A stretch of DNA of 13,346 bases from positions 1 to 13,346 of the forward strand of contig CAZADH010000165.1 of the NCBI GenBank assembly GCA_964483805.1. The letters are read 5' to 3'. A program made the position numbers and the translations under genes. The notes under the pieces are model-generated. The model worked only from the letters and a program-made list of their open reading frames with translations, was not told the DNA's origin and made no database searches. Within the stretch, counting starts at the first letter, position 1, and the number at the start of each line of letters is the position of its first letter. Origin of the DNA: CAZADH01 sp964483805. GTDB taxonomy: Bacteria; Muiribacteriota; Ozemobacteria; Ozemobacterales; Ozemobacteraceae. This document shows positions 1 to 6,669 of the stretch, in pieces.

Positions 1-2
1 CC

Positions 3-1028
3 ACCGAGTCGTTGACCGAGGTGCTGGCGCCGCTGGGTGCCAGTCCGCGCCTGGCACGGCAGATCCAGGCGGCGGTGCTGCGTCACGATCGCTGGCTCGA
101 AGTCGGCCCGGGGATTTCGCCGACGGTGTTGGCGCGGGTGCGCGCGCAGTCCGTGTTGCCACGGCTCGAGGTGGTCGACAAGCAGGTGTCGCCCAGCGAC
201 GGGTTCGCCCGTTATGCCTTTCGCGGCGATGGTGCGGGCGTTTTCGAGGCGGTGCGCATTCCGTTGTTGCATCGCCCCGGAGACGAGAAATACATTGTAT
301 GTGTCAGTTCGCAGGTCGGGTGTGCGATGGGGTGCGTGTTCTGCGCGACCGGGCGGCTGGGGTTCGTGCGCAACCTCGCGACCTGGGAGATCGTCGATCA
401 GGTGATGCGCATCCGTGCCGATTCGCCGCATCCGGTGCGCGGCGTTGTCTTCATGGGCATGGGCGAACCGCTGCTCAACTACGATGCGGTGATGCGGGCG
501 GCGCGGTTGTTTGCCGATCCGTGCGGACTCGCCATCGATGGGCGCGGCATCAGCATCTCGACGGTCGGTGTCGCGCCGGCCATCCGCCGCTTCGCCGCCG
601 AGCGACCGCGCTTTCGCCTGATCCTGTCACTGACCAGCGCCGACCCGGCACAACGCCTGGCCCTGTTGCCCGCCGAGGCAACCTGGCCAACCGCTGAACT
701 GATTGCGGCCTTGCGCGAACTGCACGCCGCGACCGGGCGCCGGGTGACCGTGGCCTGGACCATGATCGCCGGGGTCAACACCAGTGATGAGGCGGCCCGC
801 CGGCTCGGCGAACTGACGCGAGATCTGCCGATCAAGATCGATCTGATCGACGTCAATGACCCCAGTGGGCGGTTTCGCCCCCCGGACGAGGCCGAACTGT
901 CGGCGTTTCGCGATGCCCTGCACCGCCACGTCGGGGCTCCGGTGGCACGTCGTTACAGCGGCGGTCGCGACATCGATGCGGCCTGTGGCCTGCTCGCCGG
1001 CCGGCTTCAGAACGTGCCGTCGCGCTGA
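3..1028 (+). CDS. RlmN/Cfr-family radical SAM rRNA methyltransferase, probably 5'-partial
   Basis: Enzymes of this family use two SAM molecules and a [4Fe-4S] cluster to methylate an adenine of 23S rRNA (A2503 at C2 for RlmN, C8 for Cfr). Numbering from the TTG at 12, the sequence shows the cluster motif CAMGCVFC (Cys104, 108, 111), the hallmark MGMGEPLLN (149-156), and both reaction cysteines: Cys97 in CVSSQVGC, equivalent to E. coli RlmN Cys118, and Cys325 in DIDAACG, equivalent to Cys355. The enzyme therefore looks catalytically complete. Oddities: the usual SLHAP-type segment reads LSLTSADP near 206-211, and the C-terminal RRxRG segment reads RRYSGG. The frame stays open to the window edge (T-E-S before the TTG), and the family N-terminus begins about here, so the true start is probably just upstream. 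Choosing between RlmN, Cfr and an RlmN-like paralog needs a tree. Confidence 0.9.
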   Translation, partial: TESLTEVLAPLGASPRLARQIQAAVLRHDRWLEVGPGISPTVLARVRAQSVLPRLEVVDKQVSPSDGFARYAFRGDGAGVFEAVRIPLLHRPGDEKYIVCVSSQVGCAMGCVFCATGRLGFVRNLATWEIVDQVMRIRADSPHPVRGVVFMGMGEPLLNYDAVMRAARLFADPCGLAIDGRGISISTVGVAPAIRRFAAERPRFRLILSLTSADPAQRLALLPAEATWPTAELIAALRELHAATGRRVTVAWTMIAGVNTSDEAARRLGELTRDLPIKIDLIDVNDPSGRFRPPDEAELSAFRDALHRHVGAPVARRYSGGRDIDAACGLLAGRLQNVPSR

Positions 1029-1061
1029 ACCCCCGCTGCGAAAAGCCCGCGGGAACATGGT

Positions 1062-1133
1062 GCGGAATACGATGACATGATATTGATTGTCTCGCAAAGC
1101 GAGAACAATCAATATCATGTCACCGTATTCCGC
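1062..1133. repeat. 72-nt near-perfect palindrome (long stem-loop)
   Basis: The left arm is GCGGAATACG, then A, then TGACATGATATTGATTGT, then CTCGC. The loop is AAA (1096-1098) and the right arm is the reverse complement. The only defects are an A/C mismatch (1072/1123) and one bulged A (1104), giving 33 base pairs. The long arm is about 38% GC in a roughly 65% GC neighbourhood. It lies 33 nt after the methyltransferase stop. No T-run follows either arm, so it is not a classical Rho-independent terminator, although such a stem could still stabilise or end a transcript. It may be a short palindromic repeat element, but I see no second copy in this window. Confidence 0.9.
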
Positions 1134-1153
1134 CCGCCATATTCGCCACGCTG

Positions 1154-1182
1154 GTGAACAACGGTCGGTTTTGTGGTAGTGT
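1154..1182 (+). promoter_or_regulatory. possible promoter for the zinc-ribbon gene, leaderless spacing
   Basis: GTGAAC at 1154-1159 and TAGTGT at 1177-1182 (TAnnnT type) are 17 nt apart and would place the transcription start at about the A of the ATG at 1189. No Shine-Dalgarno sequence precedes that ATG, which is consistent with a leaderless transcript. This is a pattern match only. Confidence 0.3.
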
Positions 1183-1188
1183 GGGGCC

Positions 1189-2487
1189 ATGGCGGTCGAT
1201 ACCTGTCGTCAATGCAAAGCCGTGGTCTCGGTGCGCACCGAGTCGTGCCCGTTGTGCGGGTTGGTCAAACCCGCAATGGGGGCGTTAACGCGGGTCGAGC
1301 GGGGGTTTGTCGAACAAGCGCCCGAACTGCCCGACAACTACCACGACATGGCCCAGGTCGTCGAACCGCGCGACGGCGTGGCCGCCAACATGACCCAACT
1401 CACGTTGCGGCAATTGGCTGACCCGCGGGTCAGCGCCGGGTCGTGGCTTGGGCTGGGCACCGTGTTTGCCGGAGCGATCATGCACATTGCCCACATTGCC
1501 GCACCACTCGATGCGGGGGTCATTCTCGCCGGAGTGGCGGCCGTTTCGGTCGACTCCGCGTTGCGGGCCTGGTCGGCGTTGCGCGTGACGCTTTCGGTCC
1601 GTTTGAGCCACACCCGCAAGCTGGCGCCATACAAAGTGCATATCAAGATCGAGCGTCAGCTCGAGAGTCTGCTTTCCGGCCTGCGTACTGTCGCCCGCTC
1701 GGTGTTCGAGCGTGACTGGCGGCACGCCGGCCCCGAGTTGCGGCAGGCGTCCGAGAGCCTGCTCACCGGGGCCGCGGCGATCTGCGACCGGCTCGCGCAC
1801 TACGCCGACCTGTCGTTGTCGGTGGCGACCCTGATCTGGCGCAACAATGTGGTGGCGATCCTGGCCGGGCCCGAGACGGCGCATGAGAAGATCCAGTCGT
1901 TGCGGGCCAAGTGTCGCGAGGCCGAGGCGTTGTTGCTGCGGCATCGGTGGTTGCGCTCCTGCGGCGATCTGACCGCCATCCTGCGCGAACACATGCAGGG
2001 GCATGAGGCGCGCACCGGGTTGCAGCAGGGCGAGGTGCTCGACCGGTTCCACATGGGGCAGGTGGGGCCGCTCAATTCCGATCTCGACGAGACGTTTGCC
2101 GACTGTCCGCACGACCTGACTTTTCTGGGGCGGTCGTGGTGGTTCCAGCATCTGCCCCCGGGCGTCGTCGACCCCGATGCGGCGTTCATCAACGATGAGT
2201 CGACGGCGGAGCTGCGCAAGAGCGTGCAACAGGTGCGCCGACAGATGGCCCAACTCGAGGTGCAGGGGTCGCTCGATGTCGTCGCTGCGGCGATCAAGGG
2301 TGTCGGCCCCGGCGGCAAACCCAGTGAGGCATCCGCCGAGGCTGCCGAGGTGTTGCGCGATGCCGGTTACTTCGGCTGTCTTGACATCCGCGAGTTCAGG
2401 CCGGACGCCAGCGAAGTACAGAACGCCGTCGACAAGATGATGGCCGATGCCCGGGTCGCCCTGGGCACCGAGAAACTGTTCGAGTAA
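1189..2487 (+). CDS. zinc-ribbon, two-TM membrane protein of unknown function
   Basis: I do not recognise a named family. The 432-aa product begins with a short zinc-ribbon-like unit: Cys6-x2-Cys9 and Cys20-x2-Cys23, where the second pair is CPLCG. A polar stretch follows, then two closely spaced hydrophobic segments (about 84-104 and 107-124), forming a probable membrane hairpin. The remaining 300 residues are largely helical, charged and cytosolic in character, with a Gly/Ser/Ala-rich linker near 370-385. The layout suggests a membrane-tethered cytoplasmic protein with a metal-binding head. The gene has third-position GC bias in this frame, and the long antisense frame over it reads like a shadow. 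The ATG at 1189 has no Shine-Dalgarno sequence (see the promoter entry). The next gene starts 47 nt after the stop with its own strong ribosome site, so cotranscription is possible but not shown. Confidence 0.8.
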   Translation: MAVDTCRQCKAVVSVRTESCPLCGLVKPAMGALTRVERGFVEQAPELPDNYHDMAQVVEPRDGVAANMTQLTLRQLADPRVSAGSWLGLGTVFAGAIMHIAHIAAPLDAGVILAGVAAVSVDSALRAWSALRVTLSVRLSHTRKLAPYKVHIKIERQLESLLSGLRTVARSVFERDWRHAGPELRQASESLLTGAAAICDRLAHYADLSLSVATLIWRNNVVAILAGPETAHEKIQSLRAKCREAEALLLRHRWLRSCGDLTAILREHMQGHEARTGLQQGEVLDRFHMGQVGPLNSDLDETFADCPHDLTFLGRSWWFQHLPPGVVDPDAAFINDESTAELRKSVQQVRRQMAQLEVQGSLDVVAAAIKGVGPGGKPSEASAEAAEVLRDAGYFGCLDIREFRPDASEVQNAVDKMMADARVALGTEKLFE

Positions 2488-2522
2488 TACACGATCAATA
2501 CATTTGCCCGATGGGTGGGCAT

Positions 2523-2529
2523 GAGGAGG
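2523..2529 (+). promoter_or_regulatory. Shine-Dalgarno GAGGAGG deciding the flavoprotein start
   Basis: GAGGAGG lies 5 nt before the ATG at 2535. It selects that start (protein beginning MKVIAINGS) over the in-frame ATG at 2511, which would put non-family residues ahead of the flavodoxin-like first strand. Confidence 0.8.
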
Positions 2530-2534
2530 CAACG

Positions 2535-3110
2535 ATGAAGGTCATTGCGATCAACGGCAGCATGCGGACCGACGGCAACACCAAGATCATGCTCGAGACG
2601 GCACTGGGTGAGTTGCGCCGCGAGGGCATCGAGACCGATCTCGTTTCGCTGGCGCATGTGCCCCTGGCCGGCTGCGTGGCCTGCGGCGGCTGCTCGAAAC
2701 TGAAGAACCGGTGCTGTGCGGTCACCACCGATGCGGCCAACGAGTTCATCGCGAAGATTGCCGACGCCGATGGCGTTCTGCTCGGGTCGCCGGTCTACTT
2801 CGCCGACATCACCGCCTCGATGAAAGCGCTCATCGAGCGTGTCGGCTACGTCGCCCGCGCCAACGACAACATGTTGCGCCGCAAGGTGGGCGCCGCGGTG
2901 ATCGCGGTCCGTCGGGGTGGGGCGATTCATGCCTTCAACTCGATCAACCATTTCTTTCTGATTTCCGAGATGATCATTCCCGGGTCGAGTTACTGGAACC
3001 TCGGGATCGGTCGCGAAGCCGGGGCCATCAACGACGACGCCGAGGGCCTGGCGACCATGCGCACACTCGGCGCCAACATGGCGTGGTTGCTGAAGAAGAC
3101 GCACGCCTGA
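2535..3110 (+). CDS. NAD(P)H-dependent FMN reductase / iron-sulfur flavoprotein-like oxidoreductase
   Basis: The 191-aa protein is a flavodoxin-fold FMN reductase (NADPH-dependent FMN reductase family). The phosphate-binding loop GSMRTDGNT is at residues 8-16 and the FMN-contact segment GSPVYFADITASMKALIER at about 84-102. After the second strand sits a compact cysteine cluster: Cys47-x2-Cys50-x2-Cys53-x6-Cys60, with Cys61 next to it. It closely matches the CX2CX2CX4-7C pattern that binds a [4Fe-4S] cluster in archaeal iron-sulfur flavoproteins (Isf). It may therefore move electrons between FMN and an Fe-S centre, although many flavodoxin-family proteins keep only some of these cysteines. It is cytosolic with no signal peptide. 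The 3' end overlaps or abuts the first pseudopilin gene, so the two may share a transcript. The physiological substrate is unknown. Confidence 0.85.
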   Translation: MKVIAINGSMRTDGNTKIMLETALGELRREGIETDLVSLAHVPLAGCVACGGCSKLKNRCCAVTTDAANEFIAKIADADGVLLGSPVYFADITASMKALIERVGYVARANDNMLRRKVGAAVIAVRRGGAIHAFNSINHFFLISEMIIPGSSYWNLGIGREAGAINDDAEGLATMRTLGANMAWLLKKTHA

Positions 3111-3634
3111 GGGCGGACATCACCGGGGCCCTGCGCACCGCGCGTGCGGGCAGGGTTCGGAGCGGCATGACGACGATCGAGTTGGTCGTGGTCGTGGGCG
3201 TGTTCGCGTTGTTGGTCGGAGCGGGCGGCATTGTCATACGGAGTATGTATGCATCAACGCAGGCGGCCGACGCGCACGACCTATTGGCCCATGAACTGAC
3301 GCGGTTGGGTGCGGCGTTGCGTCACGATCTGCGTTCATGTCGCGCGGTGCAACCGATTCCGGGCGGGGTACGCATCGAGATTATGCAACTGGGCGCCGAT
3401 CGGCGCCCGGTATCGACGTCGGTCACCTGGTGCGCCTCGGGGGCCCGGGTGCTGCGGCAGGTGGCCGCGAACGAAACGGCATTCACATTCGCTTCGGGGG
3501 CCGCAGCCGGCGAGGTGTTGCAGTTCGCCGTGGTGGCGAGCGGTGCCGTTGCCGCCGTCCGCCTGGGTTTCGCGGCCCATGGCTCGGTGCGGCCGCTGTT
3601 GAGCGAAACCATCGGTCTGGGGGTCGCCCCGTGA
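3083..3634 (+). CDS. pseudopilin-like prepilin (GspH/GspJ-like), first gene of the pilin cassette
   Basis: The prepilin peptidase site is clear: basic residues then G, cut before MTTIE, with Glu at mature position 5 and a hydrophobic helix of about 20 residues. The mature part is about 155 aa, with LRHDLRS at the end of the long helix and a beta-rich C-terminus containing SVTW. The start is uncertain. The ATG at 3167 is the first mature residue, so starting there would leave no leader to cleave. The GTG at 3083 gives a 28-residue leader and overlaps the flavoprotein gene by 28 nt but has no ribosome site. A CTG at 3131 would give an ideal 12-residue basic leader but is a rare start. The stop overlaps the next start (GTGA at 3631-3634). 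The product would sit in the inner membrane and join a pseudopilus or pilus, most likely as a minor subunit. It resembles the product of 6247-6669. Confidence 0.75.
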   Translation: MVAEEDARLRADITGALRTARAGRVRSGMTTIELVVVVGVFALLVGAGGIVIRSMYASTQAADAHDLLAHELTRLGAALRHDLRSCRAVQPIPGGVRIEIMQLGADRRPVSTSVTWCASGARVLRQVAANETAFTFASGAAAGEVLQFAVVASGAVAAVRLGFAAHGSVRPLLSETIGLGVAP

Positions 3635-4080
3635 TCATAAGTCGGCACGGGCGTGGTTCGGGCATGTCGCTCGTCGAGGTGCTTGTTGCCGTACTCGTGC
3701 TCGCGATGGTGGTTGGGCCGCTGTATCTGGTCTTTTCCGGCAGCCGCAAGAACATGTTGGCCGCGCGCGAGTTGTCGCTGGCCATCAGCCTGGCCAGTTC
3801 GTATCTGGCCGGCCTGCGGCAGGTGCCGCCCGAGCGTCTCATCGACCTGCCCGCGAGCGAAGACATTGAAGTGACGGGGCCGTTGGCACTCGCTGCGCTC
3901 GGCGTGGCTACGGCGCCGCCGGGCATCACGCGCCGGTTGTCGTTGACCCGGGTCGACCCGGGGGGGGGCGAGGGCGGGCCGTATTACCAGGCCGAGGTCG
4001 TGGTGCAGTGGACGACGCGCACCGCGCGGCAAACGGTCACCTACACGCTCGCCAGCCTGTTGCGCGGGCCGCGACCATGA
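3631..4080 (+). CDS. pseudopilin-like prepilin (GspI/PilV-like)
   Basis: The 149-aa prepilin starts at a GTG overlapping the previous stop (GTGA), which implies translational coupling. An 11-residue basic leader ends in G and is cut before MSLVE, so Glu is at mature position 5, followed by a hydrophobic helix (VLVAVLVLAMVVG). The C-terminal segment, with VVVQWTTR and then VTYTLASLL, follows the strand pattern typical of GspI/PilV proteins (V-x-V-x-W ... tll). It should be a minor subunit of a pseudopilus or pilus tip. A run of seven G at 3960-3966 codes for a Gly-rich loop. The stop overlaps an ATG (ATGA at 4077-4080) that opens a frame into the large K-like gene. The assignment as I-like rests on the C-terminal strand pattern and gene order. 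Confidence 0.85.
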   Translation: MIISRHGRGSGMSLVEVLVAVLVLAMVVGPLYLVFSGSRKNMLAARELSLAISLASSYLAGLRQVPPERLIDLPASEDIEVTGPLALAALGVATAPPGITRRLSLTRVDPGGGEGGPYYQAEVVVQWTTRTARQTVTYTLASLLRGPRP

Positions 4081-4082
4081 TT

Positions 4083-4211
4083 GCCGGCGCCGGCCGCACA
4101 CGAGGTGCGCAGTGCCCGGGGCGGCCTGCGGCCGTTGTCCCACGGATCGGCGTGCGCAACGCCAGTTGCGCGCAAGGCCGCGAGGCCGTTGCCCCTGCGT
4201 GGCGACGCAGG
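4083..4211 (+). other. hairpin-dense stretch before the large K-like gene
   Basis: Five inverted repeats lie within about 130 nt. They are GCCGGCGCCGGC (4083-4094, perfect palindrome), CGGC/GCCG (4122-4134), GCGCAAC/GTTGCGC with loop GCCA (4154-4171), GGCC/GGCC with a GNRA-type loop GCGA (4176-4187), and CCTGCGT/ACGCAGG with loop GGCG (4194-4211). The last ends 3 nt before the ATG at 4215. It is the only sizeable interval between pilin genes. It could be a structured intercistronic RNA, or it could be translated from the ATG at 4077 as an Arg/Ala/Cys-rich extension. A protein reading looks poor, and a 62-residue prepilin leader would be unusual. Confidence 0.6.
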
Positions 4212-4214
4212 CTA

Positions 4215-6242
4215 ATGCCTGGTATCGAGACATGCGCCCGCGGACGGGAAGCGCGGCGCGGTTTTCTCCTGGCGGCGGTGCTGCTGCTGTTGTGCGTGTT
4301 GTTTCTTCTTGTATTTACGAGGCATTTCTTTTCGCAACACCAGATGTTGCTCGTCGATCACCTCGCCGATCAGGAACGCGCCTACCAGGTGGCGGTCGGC
4401 GGCAACGAGGTGGGCCGGGCGTTGCTGGCCCGCACGCTCGCGTATCTCGATGATCCCGACCCCGCGTTGTCGCCCAAGCGCGCGCACGCGCCGGCCGACC
4501 TGAAGGCGATGGTCGACAAGCTCCTCGATGACCGCGATCAACTTCGCGACGAGGATGTGACCATCGCTGTCGACGCGGGGGTCTTGCGCGATCTGTCGGC
4601 GCGGCATCGGGATGCGAAGACCGTGGTGGTGACCATCGAGTTCGTTCGCGGCACGCCGCTGACCCGCGTGACCAGCAACGCGATGATCGTCGCCGACCCG
4701 GCCGAACGGCACTGGCAGATGCTCGTGAAGGCAGAAGCGACGGTTGGTGCGGCCACGGCACGGGTCTGGCACGTGCGCGAGGCGCGCCGGGTCAACATAT
4801 TGCCGCCGATTCTCGGCAAGTTCGCGTGTTTCTTGCGATCGCCTGCCGGACGCGAGTTCAACTGCCTGCGGGCCTCGAGCGATCGGTCCCGCATCAATGG
4901 AGCGCCAGTGGTCATCAAGGCCGGGCCGGGCTGTGCGCTGGCCGGTTTGGCGGTCGACGAGGCCCAGCGGTTTCTCGATGCGCAGGGGTGGGTCTACCTC
5001 GGCGGCGATCTGCGCTGGCGCTTGGGCCTGGCGCGTTTTGGCAATGGCGACGGGGTCAGCGACGGCCAACTCGATGGTCGGCACTTTTACTACGATCTGG
5101 CGGCCACCGACCCGCTGGCCTCGCGGGGCCGGTTCCGCTACTACGCTTGCAAAACGGCGCTATACGAGGAGCTGCGTGGCCTGGCCATGAACGAGGTGCT
5201 CGTCCAGAAACGTGACGACGAGGTGGCGATGACCTCACTGCTGCACCTGGCGGGCGATGCGCGCGTGGTGACGCCGACCGTGGTGTTGGGCAACGTGGCA
5301 CGTCGATACGCCCTGGTGCAGGGATTGCGCAACGAGGCCACCCAGGTCTTCGCACCGTTCCCGTGCCTCGATGCCGCGACGTTTGGCGGCGACGCCTGGC
5401 CCGGGGGCATGAGCACCGCAGCAGCACAGACGATCCGCAGCAATTTCTTCGGCGACCATGCGCAATACAGTGTACGTATGTCAGAGGTCGTCGAGGAGCC
5501 TTACAATGCGGGCAATCTCGAGATCGTGCGCTGGGGCAGTGCGGAGGTCGAGCGGGCGGCGCGGGTCGATGTCGCGCAGTTGCCGGCCGGCGTCAAAGCC
5601 CCGGCGCCGCTGCAGCGCGTCGAGATCGACGGCGCCCCGGTAGCCTGGCATCGGCCGGCCTACGGCCTGGCCTGCACGATCAAAGACGATCGAGGCGCCG
5701 TGCGCTACCGGATCCCCGATCTGGCGGCTCTGCAAGACCTCTCGTTTCTCGATGCCAAAGTATGCACGCGGTATGACGATGGCGCCGCCTTCCTGCGCAG
5801 CGTCGCCCGGGATTCGGCAAGGCGCATCCGCATCGGTGGCGTGGTGCGCATTGCCGGCGACCTCGACCTCCTCGAGCCGCTCGAGATCGCACCGGGAGGC
5901 GGTGGCATCATCCTCGTCGATCGCCACGTGCGGGTGCGCGCGCGGGTGACCGTGCCCGAGCACGAACCGGTCACGGTCGTCGCGTTGCAGGGCAACGTGG
6001 TCTTGCAGACCGCCGATCCGGTTGGCGTGGGCCTGGTGGCACTGGCCGGGCGGCTGGAACTGCCCGATGCGTTCAGCATCGACGGCCTGGTGGCCGCGCG
6101 CGAGCTGGCCGTGGGACTCGGCCGTCCGGGTGTCGCCCGCGAAATCCGCTATCGATCGGCATTCGATCCCACCGATGCCGCCAATTACCAGCGGTCCTAC
6201 CGGTTTGTCGAGGCGGAACGGGGGGTGACTTTTGTTCCGTAA
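4215..6242 (+). CDS. large GspK/PilX-like minor prepilin with beta-repeat C-terminal domain
   Basis: From the ATG at 4215 the product is 675 aa. A 16-residue leader ending REARRG is cut before FLLAA, and the hydrophobic helix LLAAVLLLLCVLFLLVF follows. Mature position 5 is Ala, not Glu. GspK, the pseudopilus tip subunit, also lacks this Glu. The protein is about twice the length usual for GspK. The middle holds several single cysteines and aromatic-rich segments. At about 535-635 there are short alternating strands with G-G-V/I and G-N-V steps (IGGVVRIAGDLDL, then IILVDRHVRVRA, then ALQGNVVLQ, LVALAGRLEL, IDGLVAAREL). This resembles the beta-repeat end of PilX-type proteins and bactofilin-like folds. 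Role inferred: tip subunit or tip-displayed passenger of a pseudopilus. An alternative ATG at 4077 overlaps the previous stop (ATGA) and adds 46 residues. The stop precedes the next pilin start by 4 nt. Confidence 0.8.
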   Translation: MPGIETCARGREARRGFLLAAVLLLLCVLFLLVFTRHFFSQHQMLLVDHLADQERAYQVAVGGNEVGRALLARTLAYLDDPDPALSPKRAHAPADLKAMVDKLLDDRDQLRDEDVTIAVDAGVLRDLSARHRDAKTVVVTIEFVRGTPLTRVTSNAMIVADPAERHWQMLVKAEATVGAATARVWHVREARRVNILPPILGKFACFLRSPAGREFNCLRASSDRSRINGAPVVIKAGPGCALAGLAVDEAQRFLDAQGWVYLGGDLRWRLGLARFGNGDGVSDGQLDGRHFYYDLAATDPLASRGRFRYYACKTALYEELRGLAMNEVLVQKRDDEVAMTSLLHLAGDARVVTPTVVLGNVARRYALVQGLRNEATQVFAPFPCLDAATFGGDAWPGGMSTAAAQTIRSNFFGDHAQYSVRMSEVVEEPYNAGNLEIVRWGSAEVERAARVDVAQLPAGVKAPAPLQRVEIDGAPVAWHRPAYGLACTIKDDRGAVRYRIPDLAALQDLSFLDAKVCTRYDDGAAFLRSVARDSARRIRIGGVVRIAGDLDLLEPLEIAPGGGGIILVDRHVRVRARVTVPEHEPVTVVALQGNVVLQTADPVGVGLVALAGRLELPDAFSIDGLVAARELAVGLGRPGVAREIRYRSAFDPTDAANYQRSYRFVEAERGVTFVP

Positions 6243-6246
6243 TACC

Positions 6247-6669
6247 ATGTCAATACAAGAGCGTCGCGGCGTGCGGCGTGGTGCCAGCGCGCTCGAAGTG
6301 CTCGTCGTTCTCGGCATCGTCGGGGTCGCCCTCGCCGTCGTCTACCTCGTCTATGGCGGCACGACCTCGGTCGATCGGGAAGACGCTGCGAGCCAGGAGT
6401 ATTTCAACACGTATTCCCGCCTCGAAGCACGGCTGAAACAAGATCTGCGCTCGAGCACCGAGCTCGCGGGCGATGCAGTCAACGGGTATCGCTTGCAGGT
6501 CGTGGTCGCTCCCGACAAACGTGGGAGCGAACCGGTGCTCCAAACGGTCACCTGGCGGTTGTCATCCGACGGTACCAAGGTGGTGCGCACGGCGGGCAGC
6601 CAGGTGACCAACTTTGACTTCAAGGGCTTATTGGGAGGCAAACGGTTTGTCTTGCACATCAAACGCTAG
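6247..6669 (+). CDS. pseudopilin-like prepilin (GspH/GspJ-like), second copy in the cassette
   Basis: The 140-aa prepilin has a 12-residue basic leader, MSIQERRGVRRG, cut before ASALE, so Glu is at mature position 5 and is followed by VLVVLGIVGVALAVVYLVY. The mature protein carries LKQDLRS and later TVTWRLSSDGTKVVR and FDF, matching the order of elements in the 3083-3634 product (LRHDLRS, VTW, G-x-x-V, F-x-F). The two are therefore probably paralogs. The ATG at 6247 lies 4 nt after the K-like stop and probably uses coupled re-initiation. An in-frame TTG at 6232, preceded by a G-rich stretch (6220-6225), is an alternative that lengthens the leader by five residues. The end of this gene contains the ribosome site and start of the next. 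It was called H/J-like by size and position, which does not settle the exact subunit type. Confidence 0.82.
   Translation: MSIQERRGVRRGASALEVLVVLGIVGVALAVVYLVYGGTTSVDREDAASQEYFNTYSRLEARLKQDLRSSTELAGDAVNGYRLQVVVAPDKRGSEPVLQTVTWRLSSDGTKVVRTAGSQVTNFDFKGLLGGKRFVLHIKR
6248..6258 (+). repeat. TGTCAATACA copy at a pilin start codon
   Basis: TGTCAATACAA, where the first two bases belong to the ATG at 6247 and the reading is Met-Ser-Ile-Gln. It shares 11 identical bases with the copies at 10785-10795 and 11696-11706. Confidence 0.6.
6633..6638 (+). promoter_or_regulatory. internal Shine-Dalgarno GGGAGG for the secreted-protein gene
   Basis: GGGAGG inside the end of the pilin gene lies 8 nt before the TTG at 6647. 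It favours that start over the in-frame TTG at 6614, which has no such site. Confidence 0.6.

Noticed and set aside
1062..1133. integron attC site or ordinary Rho-independent terminator
   Set aside because: No attC core sites (RYYYAAC/GTTRRRY) are placed at the ends, and no T-run follows the stem.
1285..2532. 415-residue open frame on the minus strand
   Set aside because: It is antisense to the zinc-ribbon gene, whose frame has the expected third-position GC bias, a CxxC pair and TM segments. The minus frame reads as low-complexity shadow.
4212..5084. 290-residue minus-strand frame over the K-like gene, and a similar one at 5481-6317
   Set aside because: Both are shadows of the high-GC coding strand and show no signal, motif or ribosome site.
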